A stretch of 64,000 nucleotides of DNA from assembly GCF_900112845.1 (NCBI RefSeq), contig NZ_FONG01000007.1, positions 186,001 to 250,000 on the forward strand, written 5' to 3'. The position numbers were made by a program, and so were the translations under genes. Positions within the stretch are counted from its first letter, which is position 1; each line of letters opens with the position of its first letter. Origin of the DNA: Actinacidiphila alni (GTDB lineage Bacteria > Actinomycetota > Actinomycetes > Streptomycetales > Streptomycetaceae). Under the pieces are notes generated by a model. The model was given only the letters and a program-made list of their open reading frames with translations. It was not told where the DNA came from and did no database searches. Below, piece by piece: positions 58,044 through 64,000 of the stretch.

Positions 58044-58716
58044 AACCCCGGTCCCGGAGCCAGCCGGTCAGAGCCGTGCGGTTCGGGGTGTCCGGGGCGA
58101 TGGCGGACAGCAGGGATTCCAGCTCGGCCGGGCCCGCGTCGTCGACCCGGAGAAAGGCCGTGACGAGATCCCGGGCCTTGAGCGGGCCGACCTCCGTGTC
58201 CGGGTCGAGGACCGCGGCCGACTGCGCTTCGCGGTCCAACAGCCGCCGCATCAGCGGGATGTAGCGCTCCTGGAGCAGGCGGGCGAGGGCGGGGCCGCAC
58301 CGCCGGAGGTCGTCGTCATCGCTGAGCGCCCAGTGGTGGGCGTACGGATCGCCGACGCCGTCGTCCTCCCACCCGTCGTCATCGTCCTCGTCGTCGTCCT
58401 CGTCGTCGTCATCCTCGTCGAAGACGAACCCGAGGCCGGGCGGTGGCGCGATGTCGCACCGCGCCACCGCGCCACCGGCGTCCGGCTCGCCGGAACCCGG
58501 CGCGTCGCGCGTGACCCAGTCCCAGTACGAGCGGGGCACGGTCACGAAGAAGACCTCGAAGGACTCGCCCTCGTCGAATTCGTACGGCTGGAAGGCGAGG
58601 ATCACCCGGTCCCCGTTGCCGCCCTCCAGGTGGAAGCCGGCCGCGCTCTCGCCGAGGCCCGCGGCTTTCACGGCCGGGCGGACGTATCGCCCGATCAGTG
58701 TGCCGAGATCCGTCAC
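58033..58716 (-). CDS. DUF4304-like acidic protein, candidate immunity protein
   Basis: 227-residue cytosolic protein. The first 70 residues (TLIGRYVRPAVKAAGLGESAAGFHLEGGNGDRVILAFQPYEFDEGESFEVFFVTVP) follow the DUF4304 pattern: a helix, a strand pair and a domain often found beside toxin genes. Residues about 98-117 are an extreme acidic stretch of Asp/Glu (EDDDDEDDDEDDDDG). The C-terminal part is helical. It lies 75 bp downstream of the Rhs toxin gene on the same strand, the usual place for an immunity gene. An acidic patch could mimic DNA for a nuclease toxin. This is inference. Confidence 0.72.
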   Translation of the reverse strand: MTDLGTLIGRYVRPAVKAAGLGESAAGFHLEGGNGDRVILAFQPYEFDEGESFEVFFVTVPRSYWDWVTRDAPGSGEPDAGGAVARCDIAPPPGLGFVFDEDDDDEDDDEDDDDGWEDDGVGDPYAHHWALSDDDDLRRCGPALARLLQERYIPLMRRLLDREAQSAAVLDPDTEVGPLKARDLVTAFLRVDDAGPAELESLLSAIAPDTPNRTALTGWLRDRGSRT

Positions 58717-58791
58717 CGCGGTCTCCGTTCCTCGTCCTCTGTGCCGCTGCCGGCTTCTCCGGCCTTTCGGGTCGCCGAGCTGCCCGGCCGC

Positions 58792-61700
58792 TCAGGCCGC
58801 GAGCTCGAACATGGCCTGGCTGACGGCCACCGTAGTGACCCCCGCGGCCACCTCGCCACCTCCGGCCACCACAGCGGCGCCCGCCAGTGGCGCGCCGATG
58901 ATCACGATCGGCACGATGAGCGGCATGAGGCTGCCGCCGTCCTGGGCGAGCGGCACGCTGCCGAGGCCGGGCTGGTAGGCGATGTCCGGGTAGTAGCCGG
59001 GGCCGGGACCGGGTGTCGGGGTCGGCACGGGATTCGCCTGCTGCGCCTGCATGGCCGCGGCGGGCGCCGAGCTGAGCACGCGTTTGAACTTGCGCTCGTT
59101 CGGCTTGCCGTAGATGACCGAGCCTTCCTCCGGGCCGATGACGTAGTCGCCGTTGCGCATCCGGTACGGGCCGCCGATGGTCCAGCCCTTGACCGCCCTG
59201 TCTCCGTTGGCCCGCATGGCCTTGACGTACCAGTCGGCCTCCTTGACCGCCTTGTCCGCCTCGCCGGCCGACTTGACCTCCCAGATGAAGTAGATGCCGG
59301 TCTTGTCGTCCTGGACGGCGATGTCCGGAATTCCGTTGCCGCAGCTGGGTCCCGGTGTCGGATTGCCTCCGTAGAGGCAGTTCTTCTTTCCGCCGCCGGG
59401 GACCGTCAGGCTCAGGAAGACCTTGTACTTCTTCACGCCCATCGCCCGCAGTTGCTTCCTGATCTCCCTGACGGCCTTTCTGACCGCCATGTTGTGCGCG
59501 GTGGTCTTGTCGCCGCTCTTGCCCGACGTGCTGGAGGACTTCATCTTCTTGGGCGGCGGTGTGTAACCGCCGTTGCCGTTGGCCCCGTTGCCGGTCGGGC
59601 AGGCGGGATCGTCGGGGCCGCCGCACTTGAGGCGTTCACCGGTGGGGTCGGAGTCGGTGGCCGGATTGTTGGCCGCGTAGGTGTAGCCGTTGAGGGTCTG
59701 CGGACGGTCCGTCTCCAGCGCCGGGTCGACGCTGATGAAACGGCCGGTCACCGGGTCGTACGCCCGGGCCCCGATGTAGGTGAGGCCGGTGTCCGGATCG
59801 GCGGCCTTGCCGAGGAAACCCTTGTCGTCCGGCCAGTTGCCGCTGCCGCCGGAGCGGGGAGCGCCGAACGGCGTCGTGTAGCGCTTGGTGACCGCCTGGG
59901 TGGCGGCGTCGACGGCCAGGCTGCTGGTGCCGTGCTGGTCCCCGGCGATCCAGCTCAGCGTGGTGCCACCGGACTTGCCGGTCCTCACCGCGACGGGGAC
60001 GCCGCCCGCGGAGTAGGTGCGCTGTGCCCAGTAGGACGGCGCGGCATCCGAGTTGTCGAGGTGGACCTCGGTGATGCCGTCGAGGTAGAGGACCGTCTCG
60101 CCGGACGCGTTGCGCCGGATGATCAGCTTGCCGTCGGCGTCGTAGACGTAACCGGTCGTGTCGGTGGTCGTCCCGTGCTGCTCGGAGACCGAGCCGAGGT
60201 CGCCCTCGGCGTCCCAGGCCAGGGTCTGCGCGGCGGTGCCGTCGGGTCGGCCGGTGGTGTTGCCGGTGGCGTCGTAGCCGTACTGCGGGGTCACTCCGGT
60301 GCAGCTCGCGGCGCCGGTCACCGCGGTCAGCGCGTGCGGCTGGCTGCCGGTGTAGCAGTACGTCCTGCGGCTGTCCCCCGACGTGGTGTGGCGGGTCTCG
60401 GTGGAGCGCAGTCCGCCGCTGGAGTAGGTGTACGACGTCCAGTACGGGCTGGCGCCGCCGAGCTTCGCGGCCGTGCGGGAGGCCGTCGCGCAGTCGCCGT
60501 CGGCCGGGGTCCACGATTCGGTGAGCCGCTGGTAACCGTCGTAGGCGAAGCACTGGTTGTCCGCGGCTCCGGTGCCGCCGAGGGTCGTCGGGTCCTTGAT
60601 CGCGGTGACGTTGCCCGCGTCGTCGTAGCTGTACTGGAGGTCCTGCAGCATGTACGGGTGCGTCTGGTCGGTGACGTGCGAGTCGAGCAGGCGCTGGGTG
60701 CCCTCCTCGAAGACGTTGGTGATGTACGCCTTCTTCACCTCGGCCGCGGCCGAGGTGCCGAGGGTGGTCAGCAGCGGCTGGCCGGTCGCGGAGTAGCTGG
60801 TGTCGAGCACGTATCCGGTACTGCCGCTGAGGGTGGTGGGCAGTCCGACACTGTCGTAGCCGGTGGAGACGATCTCCGAACCCATGCCGCCGGCCGCGGG
60901 GGTGCTCACGTACTGCTGGGTGCCGTCGATGTTGTAGTAGGTGGAGAACTTCAGGGTGTCGGCGACCGCGCCCGAGGTGACCAGCGGGTCGCTGTCGGGC
61001 AGGTCCAGTTCGGTGCCGGTGGCCCGGTCGAGGCTGTCGTAGGCGGTGACCTTGCGGGTGTACGCGAGGCCGCCGGCGCCGCTGCCTCCGACGTAACGGG
61101 TGGAGGTGTCGACCAGTCCCTTGGCCACGGAGTCGTAGCCGTACGAGGTGAGCTGGTTGGCCGGCGTCCGTTCCTCGGCGGTTGAGGTCAGGTCGGCGTT
61201 GGCCGGGGCGCGCCAGGAGCCGGTGGTGCGGCCGAGCACGTCGTAGGCGGAGATGACCACCCGGCCTGCCGCGTCCTTGGTCCAGGAGACCTTGTCGTCG
61301 GCGGTGTACCCGGTGGTCGTGGTGCCCTTGTCCGGGTCGGCCGCGGAGGTCTGCCGGCCGAACAGGTCGTATCCGTAGGTCCACTTGGCGCCGTCGGGGC
61401 CGGTGATGGTGGCCTGCTTGCCGTCGCCCGTGTACGTGTACCGGGTGGAGGTGTACGGCACACCGACGCCGCCGCCGTAGTCGGGGTCGGTGGGTACGGT
61501 GCCCGCGTACTGGCGTTCCTCGACGGTGCGGCCGAGCGCGTCGGTGATGGTGCGGGTCGCGGAGCCGCCGGCCGCCGCGGTGGTGGCGGTCGAGTCGCCG
61601 GTGTAGGAGGTGGTCGCGGAGCGCTTCTGCACGCCGTAGACGAGCAGGCTGGTGGTCGTCGGGCGTTCCGCGCCGTCGAAGACGGTCTCGGTCTGCGCCG

Positions 61701-64000
61701 GCGCCTCGCCGTACTCGGCGCGCGTGTAGGTGCCGTTGGGCGCGGTGGTGGCGTCGTGGATGTCGTCGAAGGTCTCGTAGGTCAGGCCGCGGCTGTCGTA
61801 CCGGGTGTCGGTCAGCAGCCGTCCACCGGCCGGCGTCGGGGTCTGCGTCTGGAGGCTGCGCTGCAGGGCGTCGTAGATGGTGTACGAGGTGTTGTACGTG
61901 CTGCCGTCGGCCTTGAGGGTGCCGGTGGACGTCCAGGACGGCTGCGTGGCGCTGAGGTGGTAGCCGAAGACGGTGTTCGCCGTCTGTCCCGCTGACCTGC
62001 TGCGGTTGGGCAGCCAGGCGGCCGTCACACGGCCGAGCGCGTCGTAGGTCTTCTCGGTGATCCGGTTGTTGGCGTCGTACGCCTTCAGCGGCAGGCCGCG
62101 GGCGGGGTCGAGGTAGTTGTAGGTTTTCTGGCCCTTGGCGTTGGTGATCGTGACCTTGGTCAGCGGCCCGGTGTCCGCGGGGGTGTACGCGGTCGTGGTG
62201 GTGCTGCCCGCCGCGTCGGTGGCCGACATGATCCGGCCGAGGGCCGCGGTGGTGTCGTCGTAGGTCGCGGTGCTCGTGGTCTGCCAGGTGGTGGGCGGGC
62301 GTTCCCCGGCGGTCGCGCCGGCCGGGTAGGCGGCGGCGCGGCCGGTCCAGGTGGCCTCGCCCTTGGTCGGGACCTGCGACGGGGACCAGGCGGTGGCCGA
62401 GGTGTTGTCGAAGACGGTGGCCACGTCGGAGAGCACATTGCCGCGGGAGGCCGCCGAGGCGGGCAGATTCAGCGCCGTCTCGGCGACCGAGCAGGGCCTG
62501 TCGACCGTGCGGATGCGCGAGGTCAGCGAGGTGATGCCGACGGCCGCGTTGCGCGCGTACCAGGTGCGGGTGCAGGTCTCGTCGCCGGACACCGCGGTGT
62601 CCCCGGTGTCGTCGGAGCTGATCCGCATGCCGTAGCCGTCGTAGCCTGCGGTCTGGATGTCGGTGCGCCAGGTGCCCGGCACGGTCAGGTATGTGGACGA
62701 GGAGGTCTTCGCCGTCCGTACGTAGTACGCCTCGATGTCGGCGTACGACTTGTGCTGCGTGGCGGTCCGCTGCGACCAGGGGTCGGAGACGGTGACCGAT
62801 TCCGGGGCGGCGCCGTTGTACGTGACCTGTTCACGCTCGAAGCCGGCGTACCGGTCGGTGTCCGCGAGGCCGGGGACGGTGAGGCCGGGCAGGGCGACGC
62901 CCGTGACCGTCGCCGGACGGGTGCTCGTACTGCCCTTGATCCGGTCGCCGTCCATGCCCTGCATGTAGACGGTGACGGTCCTGGACTGTGTGGTGCCGGC
63001 AGCGCCGCTGACCTCGGTGACCTGCCCGTAGCCGCGGAATTGCGACCAGGTGCGTTCGTCGGCCGGGGTGAACGGGTCGTCGTTGTAGTGCCAGGCGGGG
63101 TCGGCGTAGCTGTAGGAGTGCTCCAGGCCCTCGCCGTGCCCGGTGGGGTCGGTGGTGAGCACGGCGATCACCGGATACTTGTGGAACCAGTCGAGCCCGG
63201 CGTCCTCGGAGCCGTTGATGTGCCAGTACTGCGGGAAGCACCGCTTGTGGTCGTTGTCCTCGGCGGGCATGTTCGAGCCGCGTACGCACTCGGCGGGGGC
63301 GAGGCTGACGGTGGTGATCGCGCCGGTCTCGGAGGTGATCGTGTCGATGCGCGGGCGGTTGAGCGGCAGGATGTCGTCGGTGGCGTCCACCCGGTTGGGC
63401 AGCTGGCGGTAGGTGAAGGTGACCGGGTCCATCGCCAGGGACGAGCCGCCGCTCTCCCCGGTGTGCCGCAGCGCGGTGAGCACCATGGTCTGGTCGCTGC
63501 TGTCGCCGATGTCGCCCGGGTCGAGGAACTGCTCGGTGAAGTCCCACTTGTCGACCGGCGCGTAGGTGGCGGCGCCGGATCTGACGAAGGTCTCCACCTT
63601 GGTCAGCCGTTTGCGGGTGAAGAAGGACGGGCTGACGGCGTGACAGGTCGCGCCCGACGCGCAGACCGAATCGAAGGGCACGTCGGGCCAGTTGTGCGCG
63701 GAGTCCTTGTTCAAGGTGGTGCAGTCGGAGGCGAAGCAGCGCTCGTCGTAGCCGAGGACGACTTTCTGCGTGGCGTCGGCGGTGAACAGGGTGTCCGAGC
63801 GCTGGCCGTAGAGGATGGTGTCGAGGTGGCCGCCGCGGGTGTAGAGAGCAGTGCCGGTGGTGGCGTTGTTCTTGGCGTAGTAATTGGTCTCGGCCGTGTA
63901 CCAGTACGTCATCGCGTTGCCGTGCGGGTCGACGACGTAGTCGAGGTTCCAGCGCCAGGCCTGGTTGTACGAGCGGTCGGCGAAGGCGTCGCCCTTGGTG
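58792..64000 (-). CDS. Rhs/YD-repeat polymorphic toxin, 5' end outside window
   Basis: Visible part is about 1736 residues; the frame stays open through the window edge (DYVVDPHGNAMTYWYTAE is Rhs-like), so the N-terminus is missing. Dozens of YD repeats form the shell (YDSVGLPTTLSGSTGYVLDT, YDATGNTTGRPDG). The Rhs core ends with RFISVDPALETDRPQTLNGYTYAANNPATDSDPTG, after which the variable toxin begins (about 59640). The toxin region has IPDIAVQDDKTGIYFIWEVK (about 59270-59330), a PD-(D/E)xK nuclease pattern. A Pro-rich linker and a hydrophobic tail (LMPLIVPIVIIGAPLAGAAVVA) end the protein. It probably kills competitors by contact; a putative immunity gene follows. Confidence 0.88.
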   Translation of the reverse strand, partial: TKGDAFADRSYNQAWRWNLDYVVDPHGNAMTYWYTAETNYYAKNNATTGTALYTRGGHLDTILYGQRSDTLFTADATQKVVLGYDERCFASDCTTLNKDSAHNWPDVPFDSVCASGATCHAVSPSFFTRKRLTKVETFVRSGAATYAPVDKWDFTEQFLDPGDIGDSSDQTMVLTALRHTGESGGSSLAMDPVTFTYRQLPNRVDATDDILPLNRPRIDTITSETGAITTVSLAPAECVRGSNMPAEDNDHKRCFPQYWHINGSEDAGLDWFHKYPVIAVLTTDPTGHGEGLEHSYSYADPAWHYNDDPFTPADERTWSQFRGYGQVTEVSGAAGTTQSRTVTVYMQGMDGDRIKGSTSTRPATVTGVALPGLTVPGLADTDRYAGFEREQVTYNGAAPESVTVSDPWSQRTATQHKSYADIEAYYVRTAKTSSSTYLTVPGTWRTDIQTAGYDGYGMRISSDDTGDTAVSGDETCTRTWYARNAAVGITSLTSRIRTVDRPCSVAETALNLPASAASRGNVLSDVATVFDNTSATAWSPSQVPTKGEATWTGRAAAYPAGATAGERPPTTWQTTSTATYDDTTAALGRIMSATDAAGSTTTTAYTPADTGPLTKVTITNAKGQKTYNYLDPARGLPLKAYDANNRITEKTYDALGRVTAAWLPNRSRSAGQTANTVFGYHLSATQPSWTSTGTLKADGSTYNTSYTIYDALQRSLQTQTPTPAGGRLLTDTRYDSRGLTYETFDDIHDATTAPNGTYTRAEYGEAPAQTETVFDGAERPTTTSLLVYGVQKRSATTSYTGDSTATTAAAGGSATRTITDALGRTVEERQYAGTVPTDPDYGGGVGVPYTSTRYTYTGDGKQATITGPDGAKWTYGYDLFGRQTSAADPDKGTTTTGYTADDKVSWTKDAAGRVVISAYDVLGRTTGSWRAPANADLTSTAEERTPANQLTSYGYDSVAKGLVDTSTRYVGGSGAGGLAYTRKVTAYDSLDRATGTELDLPDSDPLVTSGAVADTLKFSTYYNIDGTQQYVSTPAAGGMGSEIVSTGYDSVGLPTTLSGSTGYVLDTSYSATGQPLLTTLGTSAAAEVKKAYITNVFEEGTQRLLDSHVTDQTHPYMLQDLQYSYDDAGNVTAIKDPTTLGGTGAADNQCFAYDGYQRLTESWTPADGDCATASRTAAKLGGASPYWTSYTYSSGGLRSTETRHTTSGDSRRTYCYTGSQPHALTAVTGAASCTGVTPQYGYDATGNTTGRPDGTAAQTLAWDAEGDLGSVSEQHGTTTDTTGYVYDADGKLIIRRNASGETVLYLDGITEVHLDNSDAAPSYWAQRTYSAGGVPVAVRTGKSGGTTLSWIAGDQHGTSSLAVDAATQAVTKRYTTPFGAPRSGGSGNWPDDKGFLGKAADPDTGLTYIGARAYDPVTGRFISVDPALETDRPQTLNGYTYAANNPATDSDPTGERLKCGGPDDPACPTGNGANGNGGYTPPPKKMKSSSTSGKSGDKTTAHNMAVRKAVREIRKQLRAMGVKKYKVFLSLTVPGGGKKNCLYGGNPTPGPSCGNGIPDIAVQDDKTGIYFIWEVKSAGEADKAVKEADWYVKAMRANGDRAVKGWTIGGPYRMRNGDYVIGPEEGSVIYGKPNERKFKRVLSSAPAAAMQAQQANPVPTPTPGPGPGYYPDIAYQPGLGSVPLAQDGGSLMPLIVPIVIIGAPLAGAAVVAGGGEVAAGVTTVAVSQAMFELAA

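Noticed and set aside
58044-61185. Very long plus-strand frame opposite the DUF4304-like and Rhs genes
   Set aside because: Low-complexity Val/Arg/Gly-rich mirror frame of the Rhs gene; no start signal or known domain.

Overview
The window is chromosomal DNA of a high-GC actinobacterium, almost certainly Streptomyces or a close relative in the Streptomycetaceae. The evidence is very strong G/C bias at third codon positions, many GTG starts, two rare TTA codons in otherwise TTA-free genes, an AfsR/SARP-type giant regulator, twin-arginine and lipobox signal peptides, a SigJ-like ECF factor, a perfect IdeR/DmdR iron box, and an actinobacterial class A RNase P RNA. I recognise no integrase, transposase, prophage, CRISPR array, tRNA or rRNA.

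Layout. 0.1-3.1 kb: a secreted propeller/FnIII/LamG protein and a lipoprotein. 3.1-15.2 kb: an envelope polysaccharide locus with a GT2 and two GT4 glycosyltransferases, a Wzy-like polymerase, a Wzx-like flippase, a Wzz/BY-kinase-like protein with a lost P-loop, a TagD-like cytidylyltransferase, a CDP-alcohol phosphatidyltransferase, a NodB-like lipoprotein with a lost catalytic motif, and a YncE-like lipoprotein. 15.3-22.3 kb: metabolic and transport genes (class C beta-lactamase-like hydrolase, Bcr/CflA efflux pump, Gfo/Idh/MocA oxidoreductase, pterin dehydratase, SDR, PhzF, acetyl xylan esterase). 22.4-28.9 kb: a large GH35 beta-galactosidase, a gene remnant capped by a 52-bp perfect palindrome, an SGNH hydrolase and a NUDIX hydrolase. 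29-37 kb: an AfsR-like regulator facing a DrrAB-type ABC exporter, then a GntR(YtrA)-ABC operon. 37.4-41.2 kb: a Tat-exported glycosidase-like protein with a CBM35-like module and an SGNH/ricin-B secreted esterase with an early TTA codon.

41.3-46.8 kb: an iron-box-controlled DUF2470-like gene, mscL, an ArsA/CooC-type ATPase gene with a Zur-like box plus a small partner gene, an NDH-2-like flavoprotein and a SigJ-type ECF factor. 46.8-54.6 kb: rnpB, an RNB ribonuclease, yaaA, KDPG aldolase, and a block containing a stand-alone histidine phosphatase, a zinc-ribbon coiled-coil protein (probably starting at CTG) and a Nif3-like protein, then a TTA-containing hypothetical gene. 54.9-58.0 kb: an ABC transporter with a DesK-like histidine kinase but no adjacent response regulator. 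58.0 kb to the window edge: a polymorphic toxin locus, with a giant Rhs/YD-repeat protein running out of the window, a PD-(D/E)xK nuclease-like C-terminal region, and a DUF4304-like acidic protein downstream as candidate immunity protein.

Most coordinated expression appears to rest on 4-base start/stop overlaps (ATGA, GTGA, TTGA, CTGA), and four convergent gene pairs overlap at their 3' ends. The most promising under-described items are the Rhs nuclease/immunity pair, the polysaccharide locus with its two inactivated-looking enzymes and CDP-alcohol genes, the metal-regulated genes near 42-44 kb, and the 52-bp palindrome.
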